Below are positions 54,979 through 63,877 of a DNA stretch of 64,000 nt, piece by piece. The notes under the pieces are model-generated. The model saw nothing but the letters and a program-made list of their open reading frames with translations, did not search any database and was not told where the DNA came from. The stretch is from Pedobacter changchengzhani. GTDB taxonomy: Bacteria > Bacteroidota > Bacteroidia > Sphingobacteriales > Sphingobacteriaceae. Each line of letters begins with the position of its first letter. Position 1 is the first letter of the stretch. The stretch lies in NCBI RefSeq assembly GCF_004354365.1, contig NZ_SJCY01000012.1:42297-106296 (forward strand), written 5' to 3'. The translations under genes were made by a program, and so were the position numbers.

Positions 54979-55678
54979 AATATGTATAAAAATTATCTTT
55001 TTTATCTTTCCAAATTTTAACTAAAATAAAACCAATTAATGCACCGCCCAAATGCGCATAATGTGCGATAGAATCTCCCTTGATAGATGCAATCCCTAGC
55101 GATAATTCTATTAAAATATAAATTGGAATAATGTATTTCGCTTTAACAGGGACAGGAATAAATAAAATCATTAATTCTGCATTCGGATAAAGCATCCCGA
55201 AGGCTACTAAAAGACCAAATATTGCACCCGATGCACCAAGCATTGGCCCAAAATATATACCTGAAAGTAACTCATTCTGTGCCGAAGATGTTGGCACGTA
55301 ACTAGAAACATTGGCAATTAAATGCCCCACTGAATGGTAAATTTCATAAGTTTGAACTGCCCATTGTAAACCTAAAGCACCCAACGCAGTAATTAAATAG
55401 AATAAAAGGAACTTTTTTCCACCCCAACGCGATTCTAAAATAGTACCAAAAGAATATAGCGCAAACATGTTAAAAAATATGTGCGCAATACTGCCATGCA
55501 TAAACATGTAGGTTAACGGTTGCCATGGTTTAAAAAAGGGCGAACCGAAATAAAAAACCGATAAATATTGATCTAAATTTATGATACCCTGTGATTGAAA
55601 TAACCATGTAGCACCAAAAAATATGATGTTAATAATCAGTAAGTTTTTAGTTATTGGTGGCAAATTTATGTTATTCAT
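54971..55678 (-). CDS. Rhomboid intramembrane serine protease
   Basis: 235 residues with six helices. All catalytic marks are present: HGSIAHIFFNM on helix 2 (oxyanion His/Asn), MLGASGAIFGLL with the nucleophile Ser, and AHYAHLGGALIGF with the catalytic His. It cuts membrane-spanning substrates within the bilayer; substrates are unknown. First gene of a tight run: it overlaps the next rhomboid-like gene by eight bases, which overlaps the EEP gene by one base. It starts about 240 bases after mutL's stop. Confidence 0.94.
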   Translation of the reverse strand: MNNINLPPITKNLLIINIIFFGATWLFQSQGIINLDQYLSVFYFGSPFFKPWQPLTYMFMHGSIAHIFFNMFALYSFGTILESRWGGKKFLLFYLITALGALGLQWAVQTYEIYHSVGHLIANVSSYVPTSSAQNELLSGIYFGPMLGASGAIFGLLVAFGMLYPNAELMILFIPVPVKAKYIIPIYILIELSLGIASIKGDSIAHYAHLGGALIGFILVKIWKDKKDNFYTYYE

Positions 55679-55841
55679 TTTTTTTGTTCGTTGTTCTTAA
55701 TTCGTTGTTCGTTACTCGTTTTTCGTTCTCAGTTTAAATCTTATACTCGCTGTTTTATCCCCAAACCCCAAATGGGATTTTATATATCGAATTATATAGC
55801 CAATCTTTCAAGTTTGAACGCATTCTCCTTGTTCTTTGTTC

Positions 55842-55862
55842 CCTGCCTGTCCAGCAGGCAGG
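55842..55862. repeat. Short GC-rich hairpin repeat
   Basis: CCTGCCTG and CAGGCAGG perfect arms around a 5-base loop, in the 237-base gap between mutL and the rhomboid operon. The gap also holds a run of near-repeats of TCGTTGTTCGTT. No gene. Confidence 0.7.
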
Positions 55863-55915
55863 CTTGCTCTTTCATCGTTCGGACTTTTCGATCTTCCCGA
55901 CTTTCGGACTACTTA

Positions 55916-57748
55916 CTACTTCTCAAACTTCTTATCCAACTCCATTAAAGTTATGGTTTGAATAACTGGTTTTCCTGACACACTAAAATTAGGCGTTTTA
56001 CAAGCAAACAATTCGTCAATCAGGTTACTAATTTCTTCCTGTGCTAGCTTAGTGCCACTTTTTATTGCACCATTTTTGGCTAAGCTTCTCGCCAATGCAT
56101 CTCGTTTATTCAATTTTAATTCCTGTTGCGAGTTTTTAAAACCCTCTATCAACTGTTCAAAAAGTTGTGCCTCGTTAATGTTGCTGCTACCTAAATCTAC
56201 CGGAATACCTTCTACAACCAAAGTATTTTTTCCAAATTCACGCACATCAAACCCCAAAGCCCTAATATCATCGAGCAAGCTTTTTGCCAGTTCAAAATCG
56301 TTTGCATTTAGGGTAATGGTTTGCGGAAACAAGCTTTGTTGAGATGCGCCCTTCCTATCCTCTAAATGTACGAGAAAACGTTCATAAAGGATACGCTCGT
56401 GTGCCATTTGTTGATCGATAACCATTAAACCCGATTTAATTTGCGAAACGATATAACGATTGTGCAATTGCATATATTGCTTCTGCTTGGTTTCTAAAGC
56501 AGATTCATCCCCATAAAAAGTAGTTTGTTCAATTATTGGCTGTTGGGTAACTTCGTATAACGAACCCCAGTTTTTAGCACTCGGTTTGGCTTCGTAACTC
56601 CTTAAAAAAGGCAATTCTCTTTCGTTTGCTTTTTCGCTGGCAAAAGGGTTAAAATCTGGATTAAAATTTATACTCGGTGGTACAATATCTTCAATCGCTA
56701 ATGGCGAAATCATATTATTAAAACCAGTTTCCTGATTAAAATCCAACGTAGGCGAAATATTATAACGGCCGATAGAACGCTTAACGGCCGATTTTAAAAT
56801 GGCGTAAATGGATTTTTCATCCAAATATTTAATTTCCGTTTTAGTTGGATGCACATTTACATCAATCTTCGCAGGATCAATTTCTATAAACAAAACATAC
56901 AACGGGTAACTATCATCAGGCAAAAGATCTTCAAATGCAGAACTTACCGCATGGTTTAAATATGGATCTTTAATAAAGCGATTGTTCACAAAAAAGAACT
57001 GCTCTCCCCTTGTTTTTTTAGCAAAAGAAGGCTTACCAATAAAGCCCTTTACATTAATAATTGTGGTTTCTTCTTCCACAGGCACCAAGCGCTCGTTGTA
57101 ATTATTACCAAAAATATGCACAATCCGCTGTTTCAAATTCCCTTTTGGCAAAATGAAAATCTCCGTACCATCGTGGTGCAAGCTAAACGAAACCTGCGGA
57201 TGCGCCAATGCCACACGCTGAAATTCATCAATAATATGACGCATTTCAACAGGGTTACTTTTTAAGAAATTTCTGCGTGCCGGCGTATTAAAAAATAAGT
57301 TTTTAATAGAAATTTGGGTACCCGGAGCAGTCGCAATTGGCTCCTGACCAATTACTTGGGCACCTTCAATAGTTAAGCAAGTACCTATTTCATCTTCATG
57401 CCTTCGGGTTTTCATTTCTACCTGAGAAATCGCTGCAATAGAAGCCATCGCCTCACCCCTAAAACCCATGGTTCTAATGGCAAATAAATCTTCTGCTTTC
57501 TTCACTTTCGATGTCGCATGGCGTTCAAAGCACATCCGCGCATCGGTCACACTCATTCCGCAACCATTATCAATAATTTGAATAAGCGCTTTTCCTGCAT
57601 CTTTAATTAACAGCTGAATTTTATCCGCACCTGCATCAATCGAGTTTTCGAGCAGTTCCTTAACTGCCGAAGCCGGTCTTTGTACAACTTCTCCTGCAGC
57701 AATTTGGTTCGCAACAGCATCAGGCAATAAGTGGATAATATCAGTCAT
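55916..57748 (-). CDS. mutL: DNA mismatch repair protein MutL
   Basis: 610 residues. The N-terminal GHKL ATPase has VKELLENSIDAGADKIQ, QIIDNGCGMSV and RTMGFRGEAMASIAA; the transducer domain follows (DVNVHPTKTEIKYLD). The C-terminal dimerisation domain carries MVIDQQMAHERILYERFLVH, which has the DQHAxxER-like position reading DQQMAHER, and ACKTPNFSVSGKP near the end. DQHAxxER is the endonuclease site in MutL from organisms lacking MutH, so activity there cannot be assumed. MutS is not in the window. Confidence 0.96.
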   Translation of the reverse strand: MTDIIHLLPDAVANQIAAGEVVQRPASAVKELLENSIDAGADKIQLLIKDAGKALIQIIDNGCGMSVTDARMCFERHATSKVKKAEDLFAIRTMGFRGEAMASIAAISQVEMKTRRHEDEIGTCLTIEGAQVIGQEPIATAPGTQISIKNLFFNTPARRNFLKSNPVEMRHIIDEFQRVALAHPQVSFSLHHDGTEIFILPKGNLKQRIVHIFGNNYNERLVPVEEETTIINVKGFIGKPSFAKKTRGEQFFFVNNRFIKDPYLNHAVSSAFEDLLPDDSYPLYVLFIEIDPAKIDVNVHPTKTEIKYLDEKSIYAILKSAVKRSIGRYNISPTLDFNQETGFNNMISPLAIEDIVPPSINFNPDFNPFASEKANERELPFLRSYEAKPSAKNWGSLYEVTQQPIIEQTTFYGDESALETKQKQYMQLHNRYIVSQIKSGLMVIDQQMAHERILYERFLVHLEDRKGASQQSLFPQTITLNANDFELAKSLLDDIRALGFDVREFGKNTLVVEGIPVDLGSSNINEAQLFEQLIEGFKNSQQELKLNKRDALARSLAKNGAIKSGTKLAQEEISNLIDELFACKTPNFSVSGKPVIQTITLMELDKKFEK

Positions 57749-58455
57749 GTAAAAAAGGCAATATTTTCCGCTAAATTATAGAAAATTAGCTTACCGACGG
57801 TGGTTTGTGCAAAAGTCAACACCTAAATGACTGTAGTTTAATGCGATTAAAGTTCGGGTTTAAAATTGATTTTAAGAAAACGAGGTTTCAGTAGTTTTCG
57901 GGTAGTTCAGTCCTGCCATTTGCTACAATCTTTTAATGGTAATTTAACAATGCTAGTGCGGTATAAAAATTGGTTTTAACAAATTACCATTAAAAGTATT
58001 TCCGCTTCTGTCAGGTTTAGCTAACGGCTGCAACTGCTATTAAATACGGTTGCAATTGCGCCAATCAAACGTATCGCCCCGAAGAAATCAACAATCACCG
58101 AAATTCTTTCTTACTTTGATTATTTCTTTGTAAAAAAACAATCATTATCAACAAAACCTTCAATATTAAAACCTACAATTTTATAACTTTAACGCATCAA
58201 TTGTACCAAACCATCTTTTGCTGGTTTCATCATTAAAAAAACATTAATCCATTTTTAACGTTTTATGCAACAATAACGCTTTTAGTACAGCTTGACTAAT
58301 AAAAAAGGTAAAAATTTGAATTGCTAAATACATTTTTTAACAAAAAGTTAGCCCATAAAATTTAGCTATTTTACCAGCTTTTTTTAAAAACCATCACCAA
58401 AAAAAACATTGAAAACCAAAATTTTAAAAAACTTATATAAACCGAGAACGCGTAT
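57749..58455. other. 707-base non-coding gap before the serine hydrolase
   Basis: Very AT-rich, with no plausible gene in any frame. Contains the perfect 16-bp inverted repeat listed separately. The next gene has a leader of unknown length. No riboswitch fold was recognised. Confidence 0.6.
57930..57996. repeat. Perfect 16-bp inverted repeat with 35-base loop
   Basis: CTTTTAATGGTAATTT (57930-57945) pairs with AAATTACCATTAAAAG (57981-57996). It could form a hairpin RNA or be a small inverted-repeat element. No T tract follows, so it is not a standard terminator. Confidence 0.75.
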
Positions 58456-60273
58456 ATGAAGCGAAATAATTTTCTTGTTCTGGCAACAGCTAGTATTTTA
58501 ACCGCAATGTGTTTAGTTGCTTGTGCTCAAGAACACGGTCAGAACGAAAAGAAATTATCAATAAGTAATTCTATTGCTAAAAACACAGTTTTATTAAACA
58601 ATGAAAGTGAATTTATACCCATTAAAGGTTTAGACAAAAAAAATATCGCTTCGGTAAGTTTGGGCTTTAACTACAGTTCAGTTTTTGATAGTATTGCAAA
58701 TAAATATGCAAAAATCGCTTCCTTTTCGGCGAACAGTTATAAAGACAGCACGAATTTAAATAGCCTACAAGACGATTTAAAATATTTTAATACCATTATA
58801 ATTTCTATTGATGATGAAGGTAATAATGACGCAAAATACCTCAATTTTATCAAAAGCATAAGTAAAAACAAAAACGTTATTGTTGCGTATTTTGGTAAAG
58901 GAGCAGGTTTAAACGCCTTTGATGATTTAAAATCGCCCATTTTATTTACGCCACAAAACAATAATGATGCTGCGATGATGATGCCTCAATACATATTTGG
59001 CGGTGTAGCTTCAATAAACAAATTAAGTGCAGGCTATTCAGAAAAATACACCGAAGGTTTGGGGTTTAAGACCGAGGTTACACGACTGAAATTCACTGTA
59101 CCTGAGGATGCAGGTGTAAATTCGAATAGCTTGGAAGACATTGATAAAATTGCACGCGAAGCAATTAATCAAAAAGCAACACCAGGGCTAGTAGTTTTAG
59201 TTGCCAAAGATGGAAAAGTGATTTTTAATAAAGGCTACGGCACACACACGTACGATACAAGTGCGCCAGATCGAGTGAACGATATTTTTGATTTGGCATC
59301 CATTACAAAAATTACGGCAACTACGCCAGCGGTAATGCGACTTTATGAAGAAAATAAACTAAAACTCGACACTAATATTGGCGCCTACATTGCAAAAGCT
59401 CGAACTACACCTATGAATAATATTCAAATTAGAGAGGTTATGTTGCACCAAGCTGGTTTTATTCCATACATTCCTTTTCATGATTATGTTAAAACAGGCG
59501 ATTACAGTAGAGATTCTTCTGCCAATTTCCCTACAAAAGTTGCCGATAATTACTACATTAAAAAAGGCTTTTTTAGCGACTTTATGTGGCCAAAAATGCT
59601 CAATTCGCCTATAAAAACTCGGGGCAAATATGTTTACAGCGACATTAGTATGTACGTAATGAAAGATATTGTTGAACACATTAGCGGAGAACCATTGAAT
59701 AAATATGTGCTTGGTAATTTTTACAGTCCGCTAGGTATGCAAACAGCCGGTTATTTACCTAGAAATAGGTTTCCAGCAGATAAAATTATCCCAACCGAAG
59801 ATGATAAGGTTTTCAGAAAAACCCTTTTAGTAGGTTATGTACACGACCAAGGTGCTGCTTTATCGGGCGGAGTTGCTGGCCACGCAGGTTTATTTGCCAG
59901 CAGTACCGACCTCGCTATTTACTGCCAAATGCTACTTAATAAAGGTAGTTACGGTGGCGAACAATATTTTAAACCGCAAACGGTAGAAATGTTTACAGCA
60001 AAGCAATCTGATGTTAGTCGTAGAGGTTTAGGTTTTGACCGTTGGGACCCAGATGCTGCAAAACATTACCCTTCTGAGTTGGCTTCACCACAAACTTATG
60101 GGCATACCGGTTATACGGGAACCGCTGTTTGGGTAGATCCATCTCGTGGTTTAGTTTATATATTTTTATCCAATAGGGTTAACCCAAATGTGAGCAATAA
60201 ATTATCAACCTTAAAAATTAGAGGACGAATACAGGATGTAATTAATAGAGCGATTGATGAAGGGAAGAAGTAG
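58456..60273 (+). CDS. Serine hydrolase (class C beta-lactamase fold) with GH3 C-domain, GH3 catalytic barrel missing
   Basis: 605 residues, lipoprotein-like leader (AMCLVACAQ). Residues about 40-190 resemble the C-terminal domain of GH3 enzymes (AKNTVLLNNESEFIPIKGLD, ASVSLGFNYSS). The penicillin-binding fold covers about 215-600: SITK (S-x-x-K) in FDLASITKITATTPAVMRLY, KYVYSDISM in the Y-x-N position, and HTGYTGTAVWVDP for the KTG motif. Bacteroidota commonly encode a NagZ-type GH3 fused to such a hydrolase, and here only the tail of that GH3 part remains. Likely acts on peptidoglycan-derived peptides; activity untested. Confidence 0.8.
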   Translation: MKRNNFLVLATASILTAMCLVACAQEHGQNEKKLSISNSIAKNTVLLNNESEFIPIKGLDKKNIASVSLGFNYSSVFDSIANKYAKIASFSANSYKDSTNLNSLQDDLKYFNTIIISIDDEGNNDAKYLNFIKSISKNKNVIVAYFGKGAGLNAFDDLKSPILFTPQNNNDAAMMMPQYIFGGVASINKLSAGYSEKYTEGLGFKTEVTRLKFTVPEDAGVNSNSLEDIDKIAREAINQKATPGLVVLVAKDGKVIFNKGYGTHTYDTSAPDRVNDIFDLASITKITATTPAVMRLYEENKLKLDTNIGAYIAKARTTPMNNIQIREVMLHQAGFIPYIPFHDYVKTGDYSRDSSANFPTKVADNYYIKKGFFSDFMWPKMLNSPIKTRGKYVYSDISMYVMKDIVEHISGEPLNKYVLGNFYSPLGMQTAGYLPRNRFPADKIIPTEDDKVFRKTLLVGYVHDQGAALSGGVAGHAGLFASSTDLAIYCQMLLNKGSYGGEQYFKPQTVEMFTAKQSDVSRRGLGFDRWDPDAAKHYPSELASPQTYGHTGYTGTAVWVDPSRGLVYIFLSNRVNPNVSNKLSTLKIRGRIQDVINRAIDEGKK

Positions 60274-60361
60274 TTCTTGGTTTAAATTTTAGAGGTTAGC
60301 GTTTAGGGTTAAAAGCATTATCGAAAATCCTAATTGGGAGTAGCTTTATGAGAAATATTGA

Positions 60362-60577
60362 TTGCACAAACCAAGTATCGCTAAAGATTATTTAGTGCTT
60401 AAAAATGACGAAATTTTAAAAAACACAAAATTGAAAACCGTAAAGAAAAGCGATTTACCTACCAAAAGCTGTTTAACGTGTAACCTTCCGTTTACGTGGC
60501 GTAAAAAGTGGGAGAAAAATTGGGATGACGTAAAGTATTGCAGTTTAAAATGTAGAACAAATAAAACAAAAGATTAG
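60362..60577 (+). CDS. DUF2256 zinc-ribbon protein of the cryptochrome cluster
   Basis: 71 residues, TTG start (a stop lies just upstream and no Met is available), so the true start may be nearer the core. The DUF2256 core is clear: [20 protein letters not shown] and VKYCSLKCR, giving CxxC...CxxxC ligands for one zinc. The family travels with photolyase/cryptochrome genes, and here its last base overlaps the GTG of the cryptochrome gene, so the products are probably coupled. Function of the family is unknown. Confidence 0.85.
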   Translation: MHKPSIAKDYLVLKNDEILKNTKLKTVKKSDLPTKSCLTCNLPFTWRKKWEKNWDDVKYCSLKCRTNKTKD

Positions 60578-61875
60578 TGGTAAAACGTTCCATTGTTTGG
60601 TTTAAAACAGACTTAAGGTTACATGATAATAAAACCTTGGTAAAAGCTATTGCGCAAAGCGATGGGATTATTCCTGTTTATTGTTTTGATGATACTCACT
60701 ATAAAACCACCAATTTTGGATTTAAAAAAACTGGGTGTTACAGAGCGCAATTTATATTGGAGGCTGTCTGCAATTTAAAGGATAACTTACAAAAGCTAAA
60801 TTCCGATTTATTGGTTTTACATGGCAATCCCGAAGTTGAGCTCTCGAAAATTGTTAAAGAATTTAACGTTAAAACAGTTTTCGCTCAGGAAGAAATTACC
60901 AATGAAGAAAAATTAACACAAAATAAAGTTGAAAAAGAGTTGTTCAATTTGGATTGCTCACTTCAAACCTACCAAACCAATACATTATACCAATTTGATA
61001 ATTTACCTTTTAATCCAGAAAATGCACCTGATGTATTTACAAACTTTAGAAAGGCGGTAGAAAAAGATTGCATAATTGGTGATATGTTCGAAGCTCCAAA
61101 GCAAATTAAATCGCCAAAGTTGCCGTTAACTATCCTTCCCGATTTAAATGCCCTTCAGCTTGAATCGACCAACACAGATGTACGATCGGCTTTTCCGTTT
61201 AAAGGTGGAGAAACCGAAGCTTTGGATCGGTTGAGCAATTACTTTTACAACACAAAATCTATATTAACTTATAAAGAAACCAGAAATGGAATGGTTGGCG
61301 ATTCATACTCAACTAAATTTTCTGCATGGCTGGCTCTGGGGTGTATTTCTGCTAAAAAAATAATCGCCGAATTGAAAGTATTTGAGGAAAAACATGAAGC
61401 AAATACTTCTACCTACTGGCTATTTTTTGAACTTTTATGGCGAGATTATTTTAAACTAATGATGGTAAAACATGGTAATAGGTTTTTTTTAAGGGATGGG
61501 ATTAGTGGATTAATCAAAGCAGCAAAACCATTAAATAAATTTGCCCTAAAAAAATGGATTGATGGAAAAACCGGCAACGATTTTATTGATGCCAACATGA
61601 TTGAACTTAAAAAAACTGGTTTTATGAGTAACAGAGGCCGACAAAATGTAGCCAGTTATTTTTGCAACGATTTGAATTTAGATTGGCGCTATGGTGCTGC
61701 CTATTTTGAAGAACAATTAATAGATTACGATGTTTGTAGCAATTGGGGCAACTGGGCATATTTGGCTGGCGTTGGCAACGACCCTCGAAGTAATAGATAT
61801 TTTAATATAGAAAAACAAGCAAGCGTTTATGATCCGAACGCAACATTTAGAAAATTATGGCTAACGAAGAAATAG
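60577..61875 (+). CDS. Cryptochrome DASH / photolyase family flavoprotein
   Basis: 432 residues, GTG start overlapping the previous stop. The N-terminal alpha/beta antenna domain begins SIVWFKTDLRLHDNKTLVKA, and the FAD domain has DSYSTKFSAWLALGCISAKK, STYWLFFELLWRDYFKLMMV and MSNRGRQNVASYFCNDLNLD, with YDVCSNWGNWAYLAGVGNDP as the DASH-type signature. The family repairs cyclobutane pyrimidine dimers, mostly in single-stranded DNA, using light. Its gene overlaps the next one by 19 bases. Confidence 0.93.
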   Translation: MVKRSIVWFKTDLRLHDNKTLVKAIAQSDGIIPVYCFDDTHYKTTNFGFKKTGCYRAQFILEAVCNLKDNLQKLNSDLLVLHGNPEVELSKIVKEFNVKTVFAQEEITNEEKLTQNKVEKELFNLDCSLQTYQTNTLYQFDNLPFNPENAPDVFTNFRKAVEKDCIIGDMFEAPKQIKSPKLPLTILPDLNALQLESTNTDVRSAFPFKGGETEALDRLSNYFYNTKSILTYKETRNGMVGDSYSTKFSAWLALGCISAKKIIAELKVFEEKHEANTSTYWLFFELLWRDYFKLMMVKHGNRFFLRDGISGLIKAAKPLNKFALKKWIDGKTGNDFIDANMIELKKTGFMSNRGRQNVASYFCNDLNLDWRYGAAYFEEQLIDYDVCSNWGNWAYLAGVGNDPRSNRYFNIEKQASVYDPNATFRKLWLTKK

Positions 61876-62201
61876 TTAACGAAATACAACCAAGTTTAAA
61901 CCAGCAACTGTTGTTTAAAGAAGAAATTAAAACACTGCGCAAAAGCTTTTCTGAACGAGATCATGATCGGATTATCGAAATGGCTTGGGAAGATAGAACG
62001 CCTTTCGAGGCTATAGAATTTCAGTTTAATTTAACCGAAAAACAGGTTATAGAATTTATGCGTACGCATTTGAAGCTCAATAGTTTTAAACGTTGGCGTA
62101 AACGAGTAACCGATCGCAAAACCAAACATACAAAGCTGAGGTTAACCGATGTGATTCGATTTAAATGTAGCCGACAAAAGCATACCGGAAATAAGGTTTA
62201 G
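61857..62201 (+). CDS. TIGR03643/DUF2805 family protein (cryptochrome-linked)
   Basis: 114 residues; the ATG at 61857 lies inside the cryptochrome gene. The conserved core is FSERDHDRIIEMAWEDRTPF, ending QVIEFMRTHLKLNSFKRWRK, which looks like a helix-turn-helix (ERDHDRIIEMAW plus TEKQVIEFM). Basic tail (RVTDRKTKHTKLRL). It commonly sits beside cryptochrome DASH genes. Function unknown; a DNA-binding role is plausible from the fold. Confidence 0.85.
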   Translation: MANEEIVNEIQPSLNQQLLFKEEIKTLRKSFSERDHDRIIEMAWEDRTPFEAIEFQFNLTEKQVIEFMRTHLKLNSFKRWRKRVTDRKTKHTKLRLTDVIRFKCSRQKHTGNKV

Positions 62202-62343
62202 ATATTTTTTGGCTAGGCTTGAATTTGGTGAGAGATTAGAAATTAAACACCTTTAACATTCGATTATAAACACATCGGCGAATATACCGATACAAATAAA
62301 ACAACTAAATTAACCACCCTCGCCACTTCACAGCCATACTCAC

Positions 62344-62367
62344 CCCCTCCTTGAAAATAAGGAGGGG
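62344..62367. repeat. Perfect 9-bp GC-rich hairpin
   Basis: CCCCTCCTT pairs with AAGGAGGGG around GAAAAT in the 325-base gap 62202-62526. It resembles the palindrome at 51388, a dispersed-repeat type. A minus-strand frame across it (62264-62515) is judged chance. No other feature is seen. Confidence 0.65.
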
Positions 62368-62526
62368 AGTTCACGGGCAAAATTAAGACCTGAATTTCTA
62401 ATTGCTTAAAATTCGCATTTATGAGCATTTTGTCGAGGAGGTGAAATTTAAAGCTAGCATAGAAAGGTACTAACTCAAATATTAAGTTCGCTATTAGCGT
62501 TAGTAACTTTACCACAGCTATAAAAG

Positions 62527-63129
62527 CTACTCATCATCTAACAAAGTCACGCAATTTTTTTCCAGCAGTTTTAACCTTTTAGGTAAATTGCTTAGCGCAT
62601 CTGTATCTCCTATTCCGTTGTATAAATCTACAATCATACTTAAGGTTTCGTCGTCAGGATCGCAGGCTTGAGATTTCTCTAAATACGCTGTAGTTTTTAA
62701 AGCTAGTTTTTTATAATCGGCACTTAATTCAGCATATAAAGCTGGTTCTTTTACTTTATCTATTCTGCTTAATTTAATACCCAAATCTACCGCATCTTTA
62801 AAATACCAAAAACCCAAAGCTCGGTACGGCACGTAATAATCTGGACTAAGTTTAATACTCTTTTCGTAATACGGTATAGCACTCGCCATATCTTCGTTAG
62901 CTTCGTACAAACGCCCTAAATGATAAGTAACACTCGCAATTTGCTTCATGCTTAGCTCTTTTGATCGTTGCAAAAGTTCCAATCCTTTTTTGATAGATTC
63001 TTCAGCCTTATAAGGCTCGGTTCTTATTTGCAGAAAATCAAAATACGCATCTTTAATATTTTGCGATTGCGAAAAAGAAGTTTGGGCGGTAAGTAATACA
63101 AGAAGGACAGAAAATAAAAAACGGCTCAT
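62527..63129 (-). CDS. TPR-repeat secreted protein
   Basis: 200 residues with a signal peptide (VLLVLLTAQTSFSQ). Three TPR-like units: EESIKKGLELLQRSKELSMK, QIASVTYHLGRLYEANEDMA and YYEKSIKLSPDYYVPYRALG, then AYLEKSQACDPDDETLSMIV. Probably a periplasmic adaptor; the partner is unknown. It reads toward the cryptochrome cluster. Confidence 0.72.
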   Translation of the reverse strand: MSRFLFSVLLVLLTAQTSFSQSQNIKDAYFDFLQIRTEPYKAEESIKKGLELLQRSKELSMKQIASVTYHLGRLYEANEDMASAIPYYEKSIKLSPDYYVPYRALGFWYFKDAVDLGIKLSRIDKVKEPALYAELSADYKKLALKTTAYLEKSQACDPDDETLSMIVDLYNGIGDTDALSNLPKRLKLLEKNCVTLLDDE

Positions 63130-63389
63130 ATATTCTTAAAGGTAAATAAATTTAACTTTAGGATGATGGTTTGGTCGGTTATCCATAAGAAAACAAAGAA
63201 TATTCAAAAAATCATATTTCGAGTGGAGCGGAATGCCTGAATGCGGTATGCTGCGAAAAATCTTTGCAAATGAACTAAATCCATAGGTTTCTCAACCATG
63301 GTCGAAATGACTATTACGACTAACACAAGTGTTAAGCCACTAGTTTATAATTTTCTTTAATAATACATAAAAAAGCTTTAAAACAAAAA

Positions 63390-63413
63390 AGCCATACCGG
63401 ACATGGTATGGCT
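63390..63413 (-). terminator. Terminator of the first GIY-YIG unit
   Basis: AGCCATACC and GGTATGGCT form a perfect 9-bp stem around GGACAT, followed by a T tract on the minus strand. A second stem (CCCGA / TCGGG, 63433-63446) precedes it. An identical terminator lies 406 bases on. Confidence 0.88.
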
Positions 63414-63471
63414 TGCTCCCTCTCTTGGGCTTCCCGAATACTCGGGATATTACTCCCCAACTACCCTCTGA

Positions 63472-63774
63472 TTAATCCCGCACCTGCGGGACTCGAACCA
63501 GCGGAGCTAAGATCCCAGAAAATTCATCACCCTTAACTAAATGCTCAATTAATTTCCTGCTTTTTTGCTTCTTGATAAATCTTTCAATTTTAACAGCCTC
63601 TGATTCTAAATGACCACAAGAGTAAACTGCGACTATAATCCATGGACGATGTTTTGATGTGTAAGTTGTTCGTTCGCTAAAATTATGTTCATTTATACGC
63701 CTTTCAACATTGTTGGAATAGCCTACATAATATTTATCAGCAGAGCGTGAATAGAGAATATATAGATAATACAT
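63472..63774 (-). CDS. GIY-YIG nuclease family protein
   Basis: 100 residues. The fold is complete: MYYLYILYSRSADKYYVGYS (the GIY-YIG pair read as YIL...YVG), then NNVERRINEHN with the catalytic Arg, HLESEAVKIERFIKKQKSRK with the metal-binding Glu. The final residues (LAPLVRVPQVRD) are read from a sequence that looks like a tRNA T arm. The family cuts one DNA strand; close relatives (YhbQ/URI type) have unknown biology. Gene belongs to a tandem unit. Confidence 0.9.
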   Translation of the reverse strand: MYYLYILYSRSADKYYVGYSNNVERRINEHNFSERTTYTSKHRPWIIVAVYSCGHLESEAVKIERFIKKQKSRKLIEHLVKGDEFSGILAPLVRVPQVRD

Positions 63775-63795
63775 AAAAAAGCTTTAAAACAAAAA

Positions 63796-63819
63796 AGCCA
63801 TACCGGACATGGTATGGCT
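63796..63819 (-). terminator. Terminator of the second GIY-YIG unit
   Basis: Same stem as at 63390, offset by 406 bases. Confidence 0.85.
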
Positions 63820-63877
63820 TGCTCCCTCTCTTGGGCTTCCCGAATACTCGGGATATTACTCCCCAACTACCCCCTGA

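Noticed and set aside
62264..62515. 83-codon minus-strand frame
   Set aside because: It crosses the CCCCTCCTT hairpin and looks like repeat-derived sequence.
63485..63505. Complete tRNA gene
   Set aside because: Only a T-arm-like stretch is present; no D arm, anticodon arm or acceptor pairing can be drawn around it.
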